Positions 17,120-26,372 of a stretch of DNA of 64,000 nucleotides are shown here, piece after piece (position 1 is the first letter of the stretch; each line of letters starts with the position of its first letter). A program made the translations under genes and the position numbers. This DNA is from Fibrobacter sp. (GTDB lineage Bacteria > Fibrobacterota > Fibrobacteria > Fibrobacterales > Fibrobacteraceae), in assembly GCA_017965445.1 (NCBI GenBank), contig JAGCPZ010000058.1, positions 1 to 64,000 of the forward strand, written 5' to 3'. A model generated the notes under the pieces. The model ran no database searches and was not told where the DNA came from. It saw nothing but the letters and a program-made list of their open reading frames with translations.

Positions 17120-18964
17120 ATGGCAGCTACGAAATATACAGAAGAAAGCATCAAGTCCCTCGAATGGCATGAACATATCCGCCTCCGCCCCGGCATGTAC
17201 ATCGGTAAGCTCGGCGATGGACAGAGCCCGGACGACGGCATCTACGTGCTCGTCAAGGAAATTATCGACAACTCCATCGACGAATTCGTCATGGGTGCGG
17301 GCAAGAAGATTGAAATTGACATCGAAGACCGCGCGGCCCGCGTGCGCGACTACGGCCGCGGCATTCCGCTGGGCAAGGTCATCGACTGCGTATCGAAGAT
17401 CAACACAGGCGGCAAGTACGATTCCGAAGCTTTCCAGAAGTCGGTAGGCTTGAACGGCGTGGGTACAAAGGCGGTGAACGCCCTCTCCACCAAGTTTATC
17501 GTCAAGAGTTTCCGCGATGGCCGCATGAAGCAGGCCGAATTCTGCCGCGGTGTTCTGGTGAAAGACTACAAGGAATGCGCTACGAACGAGAAGAACGGCA
17601 CAGAAATCTACTTCGAACCGGACGCCGACATTTTCAAGAACTACCGTTTTCTTCCGGCCTACATGGAAGAAAAGGTCTGGAACTACGCCTACCTGAACAA
17701 CGGTCTCTCGCTCATCATGAACGGCAAGGTCTATACAAGCCCGAACGGACTTTTGGACCTTTTGAACAAGCACGTTGACGACACCATACGCTATCCGGTC
17801 ATCCACTTCAAGGACAAGGATATCGAATGCGCATTCACCCACGGCAACCAGTACGGCGAACATTACTACAGCTTTGTGAACGGCCAGCACACCACGCAGG
17901 GCGGTACGCACCAGCAGGCATTCCGCGAAGGTATCGTCAAGGGCGCCCGCGACCACTTCAAGAAGGACCTCGATCCGTCGGACGTCCGCAACTGCATTAT
18001 CGGAGCCGTATCCGTCCGCATCCAGGAACCCGTTTTCGAATCACAGACAAAGACAAAACTCGGTTCTACGACGGTTTCGCCAGGCGGCGCACAACTGCGT
18101 TCCTGGGTCGTCGATTACGTCGCAAGCCAGTTCGACAACTACTTGCACAAGAATCCCGAAACCGAAAAGGCGCTCCTCAACCGCATCACGCAGAACGAAC
18201 GTGAACGCAAGGAAATCGCGGGCATCAAGAAGCTTGCGAACGAACGCGCCAAGAAGGCGAACCTGCACAACCGCAAACTCCGCGACTGCAAGATCCACCT
18301 CACCGACGTCAAGAACGCGCTCAACCGCGAATCGATGATTTTCATTACAGAAGGTGACTCCGCATCCGGCTCCATCACCAAGGCCCGTAACGTGCAGACG
18401 CAAGCCGTGTTCAGCTTGCGCGGTAAGCCGCTCAACAGCTTCGGCATGACCAAAAAGGTCGTCTATGAGAACGAAGAATTTAACTTGTTGCAGCATGCGC
18501 TCGATATCGAAAACGGTCTCGAAAACTTGCGCTACGACAAAGTCATTATCGCGACCGATGCTGATGTGGATGGTATGCACATCCGCCTTTTGCTCATGAC
18601 GTTCTTCTTGCAGTTCTTCCCGGAACTCGTGGAACAGAAGCACTTGTACATCTTGCAGACGCCGCTTTTCCGCGTGCGTAACAAGCAAGTGACCAAGTAC
18701 TGCTACGACGAAACCGAACGCGACAAGGCTGCCAAGGAAATCGGCAAGACCGGTCTCGAAATCACACGATTCAAAGGTCTTGGCGAAATCAGCCCGGAAG
18801 AATTCGGACAGTTCATCAACGAGGACATGCGCCTTGAAACGGTCAGCATTCCTCCCGACGCAACACTCGGCAAGATGCTGGAATACTACATGGGCAACAA
18901 CACGCCGAGCCGCCAGGAGCACATCGTGCAGAATTTGCGTGCTGAAGCGGTGGAAGAACTGTAG
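17120..18964 (+). CDS. parE: Type IIA DNA topoisomerase subunit B (topoisomerase IV ParE type)
   Basis: The 614-residue protein starts with the GHKL ATPase: 'RLRPGMYIG', '[11 protein letters not shown]', '[10 protein letters not shown]' and '[12 protein letters not shown]'. The transducer domain and then the TOPRIM domain follow, with '[12 protein letters not shown]' and '[14 protein letters not shown]', and finally '[13 protein letters not shown]'. Together with the ParC-like subunit it relaxes and decatenates DNA using ATP. The TOPRIM Glu and DxD are intact; the usual EGDSAGGS reads EGDSASGS, as in Bacteroidota ParE. It is separated from its likely partner parC (31962) by about 13 kb of accessory genes. 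A gyrase B role cannot be excluded, but the sequence is of the ParE type seen with this ParC. Confidence 0.88.
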   Translation: MAATKYTEESIKSLEWHEHIRLRPGMYIGKLGDGQSPDDGIYVLVKEIIDNSIDEFVMGAGKKIEIDIEDRAARVRDYGRGIPLGKVIDCVSKINTGGKYDSEAFQKSVGLNGVGTKAVNALSTKFIVKSFRDGRMKQAEFCRGVLVKDYKECATNEKNGTEIYFEPDADIFKNYRFLPAYMEEKVWNYAYLNNGLSLIMNGKVYTSPNGLLDLLNKHVDDTIRYPVIHFKDKDIECAFTHGNQYGEHYYSFVNGQHTTQGGTHQQAFREGIVKGARDHFKKDLDPSDVRNCIIGAVSVRIQEPVFESQTKTKLGSTTVSPGGAQLRSWVVDYVASQFDNYLHKNPETEKALLNRITQNERERKEIAGIKKLANERAKKANLHNRKLRDCKIHLTDVKNALNRESMIFITEGDSASGSITKARNVQTQAVFSLRGKPLNSFGMTKKVVYENEEFNLLQHALDIENGLENLRYDKVIIATDADVDGMHIRLLLMTFFLQFFPELVEQKHLYILQTPLFRVRNKQVTKYCYDETERDKAAKEIGKTGLEITRFKGLGEISPEEFGQFINEDMRLETVSIPPDATLGKMLEYYMGNNTPSRQEHIVQNLRAEAVEEL

Positions 18965-19012
18965 GCACCGGAGGCGCAGTTACTAGTTAATAGAACTTAG
19001 TCACTAGCTTTT

Positions 19013-19055
19013 AATGTCATTCTAGAGCTACTAGCGATAGAATGACATTTTTATT
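19013..19055 (+). terminator. Rho-independent terminator of parE
   Basis: AATGTCATTCTA and TAGAATGACATT form a perfect twelve-base stem with a 13-base loop, followed by TTTATTTT. It begins 48 bp after the stop codon. Confidence 0.9.
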
Positions 19056-19106
19056 TTCTCCAAAATTCCATAAAAATCTATATTTATAATGTAAAATAGA
19101 GTTTTT

Positions 19107-19158
19107 GCTCTTGTTCTCCATCTGAAAACTAGACACTTTCAAGGCTATGGAGAATAAG
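19107..19158. repeat. Direct repeat copy A, about 52 bp
   Basis: GCTCTTGTTCT, then CATCTGAAAACTAGACACTT, then CAAGGCTAT and AGAATAAG, recurs almost identically at 19393-19443. The 18965-19727 interval holds no convincing gene other than these repeats and the parE terminator. Confidence 0.75.
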
Positions 19159-19392
19159 GCGAACGCTCACGTCTGCGACCGGCTTAGGCCTGCCGCATCG
19201 TTTTGGTACATGCATATTTGATAAATCTGCCTGTAGGCAAACGGCCATTATGGGGCGTGAGTTGTTTGTGCTTATTATAGCCAGGCAGTCTAGGCCTTCA
19301 GATGGTAAGTGCATTCAACTTCACGCCTTTTTTGTATCCAGAAAATGCTTGGAAGAGTCTGCAAGAACGAGGGTGAACGCTCGTTGAGTATC

Positions 19393-19443
19393 GCTCTTGT
19401 TCTTCATCTGAAAACTAGACACTTTCAAGGCTATAAGAATAAG
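19393..19443. repeat. Direct repeat copy B, about 51 bp
   Basis: This is the second copy of the unit at 19107-19158, 286 bp further on, differing by about two substitutions and a two-to-one base change near the end. Both sit upstream of the restriction-modification genes. Confidence 0.75.
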
Positions 19444-19727
19444 ACAATGACTCGCCATCGCCCGTGGGCTGCATGGGCGTAGTGTATCCTGGGCGGACTG
19501 TATCCGCTCGGGATTGTTTTGCAACGTCATTGCGAACCCTGAAAGGGTGAAGCAATCCATTGCAAGATTATGCGGGTGTATTGTATTCTTTTGAAAATGT
19601 CACGCTTTTAGGCGAGGAGTGAGTCGGCTCCCCGCCCTTTCTTTTTTTGTCCGCACCCCGGCCAAGCGAATCGGCCAGAACCGCTCCCGCGAGAGTGAAC
19701 TCGTTCACTTTCAACACGGAGCGAATA

Positions 19728-20717
19728 GTGGCAAAAGCAGCTCTTAAAATAGTCTCTCTCTTCTCGGGATGCGGTGGACTAGACAAAGGTTTTGAAAACG
19801 CTGGATTTAAAATCATATGGGCAAACGAATATGACAAATCCATATGGGCAACTTTCGAAGCCAATTATCCTAACGTTCCTTTAGATCATAGAAGTATAAC
19901 GGATATTTCTGAAAACGAAATTCCAGATTGCGACGGTATTCTCGGTGGACCTCCTTGCCAAAGTTGGAGCGAAGCTGGAGCAGGGAGAGGAATTAACGAC
20001 AAACGAGGTCAGCTCTTCTATGATTACATTCGCGTATTAAAAGCGAAACAACCCAAATTTTTCTTATGCGAAAATGTTTCAGGGATTCTTAGCTCTAGAC
20101 ATTATAAGTCTTTCCAAGAGTTTTTAAACAAATTTGAAGAAGCTGGATACAATGTTTCTTGGAAGCTCGTTAATGCAAATGATTACAACGTTCCCGAAGA
20201 CAGAGAACGAGTCATCATCGTTGGCTACAGAAAAGAATTAAACAAAAAATTCATTCATCCAGAACCTTTAGAACATAAACCTAATCTAAAAGAAGCTATT
20301 GGCGATTTGCCAGAAGCCGTTCCCGCCCAAAAATTCAACAAAGCAAATAAAGACCTAAGCATCCCCAATCATGAATATATGACTGGTGGGTTTTCTCCCA
20401 TATTCATGTCACGTAATAGAGTGCGAAGCTGGGACGAACCTTCATTTACGATTCAAGCGGGAGGACGACAAGCACCGCTTCACCCCAAAGCGCCCAAAAT
20501 GGTCAAAGTCGAAAAGAACAAGCAAATTTTTGCACCGGGTCACGAATCTGAATATAGACGATTAAGCGTTCGTGAATGCGCAAGAATTCAAACATTCCCA
20601 GATGATTACAAGTTTGTTTATAACGATGTTTCTGTCGGTTATAAAGTTATCGGCAATGCCGTTCCTGTCAACCTTGCCTATGCCATGGCAATGCAAATCA
20701 AAAAGGATTTGAAATGA
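19728..20717 (+). CDS. DNA (cytosine-5-)-methyltransferase, M.NgoPII/M.HaeIII-like
   Basis: The 329-residue enzyme has the C5-methyltransferase motifs in order: 'LFSGCGGLDKGFE' (motif I, S-adenosylmethionine), 'GGPPCQSWSEAGAG' (motif IV with catalytic Cys77), 'FFLCENVSG' (motif VI), 'PEDRERVIIVG' (motif VIII) and 'RECARIQTFPD' plus 'GNAVPVNLAYAMA' (IX-X). It closely resembles what I know of M.NgoPII, which methylates GGCC. The start is the GTG at 19728, with GGAG upstream; an in-frame start at 19647 adds a non-conserved leader. It overlaps the endonuclease gene by four bases. Both genes are visibly A/T-richer than parE, suggesting transfer. Confidence 0.93.
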   Translation: MAKAALKIVSLFSGCGGLDKGFENAGFKIIWANEYDKSIWATFEANYPNVPLDHRSITDISENEIPDCDGILGGPPCQSWSEAGAGRGINDKRGQLFYDYIRVLKAKQPKFFLCENVSGILSSRHYKSFQEFLNKFEEAGYNVSWKLVNANDYNVPEDRERVIIVGYRKELNKKFIHPEPLEHKPNLKEAIGDLPEAVPAQKFNKANKDLSIPNHEYMTGGFSPIFMSRNRVRSWDEPSFTIQAGGRQAPLHPKAPKMVKVEKNKQIFAPGHESEYRRLSVRECARIQTFPDDYKFVYNDVSVGYKVIGNAVPVNLAYAMAMQIKKDLK

Positions 20718-21556
20718 GCAATATCATTGATGCAATCATCAACCTCGTGAATTACAAAAGCAATTCACTTCTCGAAAATACAGCAGGAAACAACAGAGCT
20801 AACAATTCCGGCGATGGTTTGGAAGAATACGTCAAAGACCTTTTTGCAGGAACATTCAATATAGACGGTGCGCAACGACTAGAAAAAATCAGCAACACGT
20901 TCTCTTATCTTGGAAACAATTCAAACCCACCAGACGCCATGTTACGGGAAGGAGACGCGATTGAAGTCAAGAAAATTGAAAGTCCAAATTCAGCATTAGC
21001 ATTAAATAGTAGCTATCCCAAAAACAAACTACAAGCCAATAGCCCCATGATCAGTCAAGCTTGCAAAGATGCTGAAATTTGGAAAAGCAAAGATATTATG
21101 TACATTGTGGGCTTTGTGCAAAGCAACCGACTAAAACAATTGAGTATTGTCTATGGCATGGATTACTGTGCGGACGAATCCTGTTATTTAAGAATTAAAA
21201 ATACTATCAAGGAATCCGTCGAGAGCATTCCTTCAATTGAATTTGCAGAATCACGGGAACTTGGTCACATCAATAAAGTCGACCCTCTTGGCATAACATA
21301 TATGCGAGTCCGTGGAATGTGGGGTATAGAAAATCCATGGAAAGTTTTCTCTTACGTTTACAACCGATCTTTTAATAAACAATTCTCATTCATGTGCATC
21401 ATCAATAATGAAAAATGGGCCACGTTAGGAAACACTTTGTCTTTGACACGTTTAGCAAAAGTAGAAAACAACTTAACAATATCTGACATTCGCATCAAAG
21501 ATCCAAACAATCCAGCTCATTTACGGGATGCAAAACTAATTTCATTTAGTTTTTAA
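20714..21556 (+). CDS. Type II restriction endonuclease, NgoPII family (predicted GGCC)
   Basis: The 280-residue protein shows the NgoPII family pattern: 'NNSGDGLEEYVKDLFAG', 'FSYLGNNSNPPDAMLREGDAIEVKKIE' split by a putative D…ExK nuclease motif ('PDAML' then 'EVKK'), 'DIMYIVGFV' and 'YMRVRGMWGIENPW'. The family cuts GGCC, so the pair should act as a HaeIII isoschizomer with the preceding methyltransferase. The ATGA overlap couples endonuclease to methyltransferase translation, so modification is made first. No controller protein is evident. Specificity is inferred from resemblance and not from experiment. Confidence 0.9.
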   Translation: MSNIIDAIINLVNYKSNSLLENTAGNNRANNSGDGLEEYVKDLFAGTFNIDGAQRLEKISNTFSYLGNNSNPPDAMLREGDAIEVKKIESPNSALALNSSYPKNKLQANSPMISQACKDAEIWKSKDIMYIVGFVQSNRLKQLSIVYGMDYCADESCYLRIKNTIKESVESIPSIEFAESRELGHINKVDPLGITYMRVRGMWGIENPWKVFSYVYNRSFNKQFSFMCIINNEKWATLGNTLSLTRLAKVENNLTISDIRIKDPNNPAHLRDAKLISFSF

Positions 21557-21779
21557 ATCCAACAAATTCTAATCCCAAAGAACAAGCAATATTATCAAGC
21601 ATTTGGAATTCATCATCTAGTTCCAAATGCAATTTTTTATTCGTGGCTCCACAATACGAGAACCGCCCACCCATTGAGACATACTTTTCAAGAACCTCTG
21701 GTAAAAATTCCGGTTCAGCAGTATAGCCGAGTTCTTTTAAAGATTTTTCAATAATTTTTATTTTTTCATTCATATCCAT
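21546..21779 (-). CDS. Small hypothetical protein, convergent with the endonuclease
   Basis: The 77-residue product starts MDMNEKIKIIEKSLKELG; AGGA lies five bases upstream of the ATG. It is mixed charged and hydrophobic with a 'GGRFSYCGATNKKLHLELDDE' core that suggests an alpha/beta domain, no membrane segment and one Cys pair. Its last codons overlap the endonuclease gene's end by 11 bp on the other strand. Function unknown. Confidence 0.55.
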   Translation of the reverse strand: MDMNEKIKIIEKSLKELGYTAEPEFLPEVLEKYVSMGGRFSYCGATNKKLHLELDDEFQMLDNIACSLGLEFVGFKN

Positions 21780-21858
21780 TAAATTCCTATTCAATAATAG
21801 TTAAAGTAAATGTCATAAAAAGACATTTAATCTAAAACCGTCACTTTCTTATTCATAA

Positions 21859-22857
21859 TCAGGAAGCATCACTATTCTCCAAAGACTTTTGTTCCGAAAT
21901 TTCATTACTTTTCTTCAAGACCTCATCCAAAGTAAAATCTTCCTTACTAAAAAAGAAAGTGTTAGCACCTAAATCTTTAAGAGACGCACCAAAATGATAT
22001 GCGGTATCGTCTATAAACAGGAATCGATCATGCATTCCATAACTGGGTAAAATTTGAATTGGACAATCAGCATATTGAGCATTGTAAGTCGCCAAATCAA
22101 CCTCAAAAACTTTACTTTTATCATAGGTATAAATAGTTACAGAAACACCCTTTTCTCGTTTAAGCATCATTGCCAAAGTTTTTTCATCCACATATCGATC
22201 GACAAGAACAATTTTCTTCTTCGCTTGCCGGATTAGACCGCACACAAATACATAGGCATCAAAAATCTGATTATTGTAAAACAATCCCTTTGACTGCAAT
22301 TCACCTCTATCCATAGCTTCGAAAACCTCGTCAAATTTGCGGTCATGTTCATGTATTTTCTCATTTTGCACAAGCATCTGTTTATCTTGCTCAATAATTT
22401 TTGCTTCTACATTTGAAAGACGATTGACAAAACCACCGTTTTGCATCATAAAATGACGCATAGCGACGAAGGCATCCATAATCTGAAGAGAGACTCGAAT
22501 AGCAGTTTCGCTATGCAAAACGGATGCCAGCATAGCAACCCCTTGTTCAGTAAATGCAAAAGGCATTTTTTTAACATGCAAACCACGCTTATTACCACTT
22601 TCGTTTAAAATCACAATCTGTGATTTTAAAGAATCAGGCAATTCATCTTTTGTCAATTGGAAACAGTTCCTTTCAGGAAATCGTTCTATATTGCGTTTAA
22701 CCGCCTGATTTATTGTTCTTGTTTCCACCCCATAAAGTACAGCCAAGTCTCGATCAAGCAACACTTGCTTATCGCGAATGACTAGAATCATCTTTTCAAT
22801 TCCAGTTGCCATCAATGGATTTAACGAGACGACCTCATTACTTTCATTCTTTTTCAT
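21859..22857 (-). CDS. ORF6N-domain protein with C-terminal PLD-like domain
   Basis: Residues about 15-125 form an ORF6N (KilA-N-related) DNA-binding domain: 'VIRDKQVLLDRDLAVLYGVETRTINQAVKRN', 'NCFQLTKDE' and 'AFTEQGVAMLASVLHSETA'. A coiled-coil follows (about 140-180), then a roughly 130-residue domain with 'IFDAYVFVCGLIRQAKKKIVLVDRYVDE' and a final 'HDRFLFIDDTAYHFGASLKDLG', which resembles the second half of a phospholipase-D-like site (H-x-R/K…D). Such proteins are common in phage-related and mobile regions. The ATG at 22857 has GGGAG five bases upstream. Confidence 0.8.
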   Translation of the reverse strand: MKKNESNEVVSLNPLMATGIEKMILVIRDKQVLLDRDLAVLYGVETRTINQAVKRNIERFPERNCFQLTKDELPDSLKSQIVILNESGNKRGLHVKKMPFAFTEQGVAMLASVLHSETAIRVSLQIMDAFVAMRHFMMQNGGFVNRLSNVEAKIIEQDKQMLVQNEKIHEHDRKFDEVFEAMDRGELQSKGLFYNNQIFDAYVFVCGLIRQAKKKIVLVDRYVDEKTLAMMLKREKGVSVTIYTYDKSKVFEVDLATYNAQYADCPIQILPSYGMHDRFLFIDDTAYHFGASLKDLGANTFFFSKEDFTLDEVLKKSNEISEQKSLENSDAS

Positions 22858-22870
22858 TTTCGCTCCCACA

Positions 22871-22909
22871 AAAAAAGCCGGCTTTTATATTTTCATATAA
22901 AAAACCGGC
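22871..22909 (-). terminator. Rho-independent terminator of the 22987-23361 gene
   Basis: On the minus strand GCCGG and an A/T-rich extension pair with its complement through CCGGC, followed by TTTTTTTG. It also lies directly upstream of the ORF6N gene, whose transcription therefore must start after it or read through. Confidence 0.85.
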
Positions 22910-22986
22910 AATTTGACAACTCTTTAGTTTTTTTAGGGTGAATCATTCACCTATTTCTAATATACAAAAATTGATCAAAAAAGCAA

Positions 22987-23361
22987 CTAGTAGGCAAGTG
23001 CATTCAGCCAATAGCAAACCGCTACGACAACCGAAAGCAAAGCCAAAACGATTTGCCCCTTTTTGCCTTTCGAAAGAAATCCGGGAAGGCAACCCAAGGT
23101 TAAATAAACCGCAACAACAATGCCTACGATTTTAGTTATGTTGTGCGAGAACCACGGAGACATCTTATGGCCGAGCTGTAAAAGGAGAATGGCAAAGAAA
23201 ACCTGCAATAGCAGATGAACCACAAACATCGCACGACCTTTAGCCGTGGCCAGTTTGAACATTCCTCCCGAGGTGAGAGACTTTACCGGATGTTTAAGAA
23301 TCATAACAACGCTCATCACAACGACGAGGATTAGCAAAACAGCACCGATTATTGCAGTCAT
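22987..23361 (-). CDS. Four-helix membrane protein, paralogue 1
   Basis: The 124-residue protein starts MTAIIGAVLLILVVVMSVVMIL and has four hydrophobic helices, with 'VVHLLLQVFFAILLLQLGH', 'SHNITKIVGIVVAVYLTLGC' and a last 'CYWLNALAY'. It shares these blocks with the product of 29812-30186, so the two are paralogues. No Pfam family comes to mind. Both copies are transcribed in the same direction and bracket the CotH-GH10-lipoprotein block. Confidence 0.75.
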   Translation of the reverse strand: MTAIIGAVLLILVVVMSVVMILKHPVKSLTSGGMFKLATAKGRAMFVVHLLLQVFFAILLLQLGHKMSPWFSHNITKIVGIVVAVYLTLGCLPGFLSKGKKGQIVLALLSVVVAVCYWLNALAY

Positions 23362-23482
23362 TATTTTCTCCTGATAGTTTTTTGTGGTTCAATTTGCCAT
23401 TTTTGTCAAATGGATTACTTCAAATATAAATCCAAAAGAAAAATAAAAGCATATCCGCCATTTAAAATATATATTCAAATAC

Positions 23483-26257
23483 ATGGTGTATTGGCGGTTT
23501 TCACAGTTAAGCTTTATTGTTGCGCTCTCTGCGCTGTTGTCATCGTGTTCCGATGAAAGCGCTACGCCCAGTTTTGCGATTCCCGCCGCCGGCAGTTCGG
23601 ACAGTTCCGGGCCATCCCTCCCGTTTGTGGGCGGTACCGTGATGTTCACCGAGGTAGATCCGGTCAACATTTCTTACAAGGACCATGAAGGAGACGATGA
23701 CGGCTGGATAGAACTGTTCAACACGTCGAACGATACCGTAGATTTATCGGGAATGCACTTGACGGATTCTCTGGCAGTACCGTTTAAATGGACCTTCGGG
23801 AACGTAAAAATCCCGCCGCAGTCATTTATGCTCGTTTATCTTTCGGGCAAGAACATTCCAGACTTTGTGGCGCCGCACGATTCAACCAACATGATTGGGC
23901 CAGGATGCTGGACATGGACCGACGCCCAAAGCGATCCGCCGGGCTACAGCTATGCGAACCCGCTTGACGGCAAATCGAAAAACTGCTTTAAAGAAAGCGG
24001 AGCAGGCCGATTCGGCGCCGTCATGCAATTGGGAGAAAACGAGGAACTGGGCTGGTCATCCATCTCGGTTTTCGTTGGCACAGGGAGTTCTGCAAAAGAG
24101 GACGTAGTCGATATATCAAGTACAAACGAAATTTTGATTCAAGCGTTCATCACGCAGGGCAGAAAAGTTTCGTTTCGGCTGACGCAACCGAATATCGATG
24201 ACTGGAAAGGCTACGAAATCGTGCTGACGGGAACAGGAGATTCTTCGACCGTCTATCGCACCGCCATTCCGACGGGAACAACTTTTCCCGACCTTAAAAA
24301 CATCTACGGTACCCGCATGAGTCCTGCCGCGAACGAGACACAAGAAGTGACAGTCAAAGTGTTCAGCTACACTGCACGAAATCGAGGGCATGAGCCTCAT
24401 ACGAATTTCAAGCTGAAAAAGTCTGGCGGGAGTTTGTACTTAATCAACGCCAATGCAACCATCGCAGATTCGGTCGCCTACCCCGACATGCCGCATGGAC
24501 AAAGCTGGAATTTCGGCACATTGCCTGACGGTTCCGTAGGTTTTGGATATGCAGAACCGACCCCATACGGACTCACGTCAACCCCCATCGTGCAGTCGTA
24601 TTCGCCATCGCTAGACACGCTTGCAGAATTTCCTCCATCCGGCTTTTACTCTACGCCTTTTGCCGTAGCGTTGCCGGAAAATGCTGCTGTTCGTTGCGAG
24701 CTAGGGGGATTTGCACCTACAGCAACCACCCCCGTAACAACAACATTGCAAATAATCAAGACGACCGTACTCCGGTGCGCCAGCTTTGTCGCGGGAGCTC
24801 ATCCCAGCAATGAACTCAGCCGTACATACATATTCGAAGAACCTCCGACTGTTCCTGCGATATTCCTGACAGCAAACCCGAATTCGCTATTCCATCCCGA
24901 CACAGGAATCTACATGGAAGGAAATTTCGCACAAGAGAAGGAACCGCATTTCGGCGCAAATTACTGGCTTGACAAAGAAATCCCCGTGACCGTGGCACTG
25001 CTGGAATCGGGCGCGAGCAGGCCTGCGTTCGAAAAACAAGCAGGACTGAAAATTTTCGGGAATTACAGCCGTCAAAGCCCCAAAAAATCCGTGACAATCA
25101 CGTTCCGCGAGAAATATGGCGATAAACGCCTTAAGTACCCCCTGTTCCCCGAATTTCCAGAACTCAAAAGTTTCAAGGTGTTCATCTTGCGGAACAACGG
25201 CAGCAATTACGAGAACGACTACATCCGCGACAGACTCGCAAGTTCTTTAAGCGAAGGACTCGGGGTCGATTACCAGCGCGGGCGTTTTGCCATCGTATAT
25301 TACAACGGCGAATACTTCGGCATTCATGACCTCCGCGAACGCTCCACCGAATACTACTTCGAAACCCATTACGGGATAGACCCAGACGCCATAGACCTGA
25401 TCAAAGCAGACAACACCGTTACGGCAGGCTCTTCCGTCGATTACGTGGCCCTCATGGACTGGCTAGAAACGCACCACCTCGACAACGAAGAAAATTACAG
25501 TTATGTCGAATCAAAAATCGATGTTGACAACTTCATCAATTACATTCAAACAGAACTCTACGCAAACAACCGGGACTGGCCGGCAAACAACATCAAGAAA
25601 TGGCGTTCGACAAGCCCGAACACGAAATGGAAATGGTTCCTGTACGATCTCGATTTTGGCATGGGAAACGATTACAGCGATTACACAAACAACATATTTG
25701 AATTTGCAACAGCCGAAGATGGAGAGGGTTGGCCGAACGGCCCCGAACATACGCTGTTGTTGCGTCGCATGCTCGAAAACGAAAATTTCAAGACCGCGTT
25801 CGTGAACCGCATGGCCGTACTATTGCAGATGAACTTCGAAAGTTCACGAGTCCTCGCCCGCATCGAAAAAATGATGGCCGAAATCGAAGCCGAAATTCCG
25901 CGAGACCAGAAACGCTGGGGACTAAGCAAGAGCCGCATGGAAAAACAGCTCAACATAATAAAGGATTTTGCCAAGGAACGTCCCAACGTTGTCTATAACG
26001 AACTCCGGGAATACTTCAAGCTTGGGGTTGCAACACAAATGACGCTTTCCGCAAACGGCCCCGGAACAGTAGCCGTTCACGGGCTCAAGCTGGATGTACC
26101 GACGCTCACGATTCCTTTCTTCGCGGGCACCCCCGTGACGATTACGGCAGAAGCCTCCGCAAACGGCACTTGGGCCGGCTGGAACGACGGAATCACGGAG
26201 CAAACGCGGACAGTCCTCCCCGGCGAAATCGCCACATTAATAGCAAATTTCAAGTAA
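23483..26257 (+). CDS. Lipoprotein with lamin-tail and CotH domains
   Basis: The 924-residue protein has a lipobox ('ALLSSC'), a short Ser/Gly linker, a lamin-tail-like domain (about 52-120: 'MFTEVDPVN', 'GWIELFNTSNDTVDLSGMHLTD', 'LVYLSGKN'), a chitobiase-type C-terminal beta-sandwich ('GFYSTPFAVALPENAAVRCEL'), then a CotH kinase-like domain from about 480 ('RPAFEKQAGLKIFGNYSRQSPKKS', 'YFGIHDLRE', 'NNIKKWRS', 'WKWFLYDLDFGMG') and a final 70-residue beta repeat. CotH proteins phosphorylate coat proteins in spores; in cellulolytic bacteria they are surface proteins of unknown target. It is followed 115 bp later by the GH10 gene. Confidence 0.87.
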   Translation: MVYWRFSQLSFIVALSALLSSCSDESATPSFAIPAAGSSDSSGPSLPFVGGTVMFTEVDPVNISYKDHEGDDDGWIELFNTSNDTVDLSGMHLTDSLAVPFKWTFGNVKIPPQSFMLVYLSGKNIPDFVAPHDSTNMIGPGCWTWTDAQSDPPGYSYANPLDGKSKNCFKESGAGRFGAVMQLGENEELGWSSISVFVGTGSSAKEDVVDISSTNEILIQAFITQGRKVSFRLTQPNIDDWKGYEIVLTGTGDSSTVYRTAIPTGTTFPDLKNIYGTRMSPAANETQEVTVKVFSYTARNRGHEPHTNFKLKKSGGSLYLINANATIADSVAYPDMPHGQSWNFGTLPDGSVGFGYAEPTPYGLTSTPIVQSYSPSLDTLAEFPPSGFYSTPFAVALPENAAVRCELGGFAPTATTPVTTTLQIIKTTVLRCASFVAGAHPSNELSRTYIFEEPPTVPAIFLTANPNSLFHPDTGIYMEGNFAQEKEPHFGANYWLDKEIPVTVALLESGASRPAFEKQAGLKIFGNYSRQSPKKSVTITFREKYGDKRLKYPLFPEFPELKSFKVFILRNNGSNYENDYIRDRLASSLSEGLGVDYQRGRFAIVYYNGEYFGIHDLRERSTEYYFETHYGIDPDAIDLIKADNTVTAGSSVDYVALMDWLETHHLDNEENYSYVESKIDVDNFINYIQTELYANNRDWPANNIKKWRSTSPNTKWKWFLYDLDFGMGNDYSDYTNNIFEFATAEDGEGWPNGPEHTLLLRRMLENENFKTAFVNRMAVLLQMNFESSRVLARIEKMMAEIEAEIPRDQKRWGLSKSRMEKQLNIIKDFAKERPNVVYNELREYFKLGVATQMTLSANGPGTVAVHGLKLDVPTLTIPFFAGTPVTITAEASANGTWAGWNDGITEQTRTVLPGEIATLIANFK

Positions 26258-26372
26258 AAAGACAACCATAGATATTTTGTCAATGATATTAATCGCTCCC
26301 ATGAGCAATATCCGCATATTATCGAATAGATTTATTATTACGTGCTGTAACCTAAAAAAATCTGGAGTCGCA

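Noticed and set aside
19080-19640. A degraded insertion sequence or transposase remnant
   Set aside because: Short hydrophobic peptides can be read in several frames, but none matches a transposase, and the terminal inverted repeats are missing.
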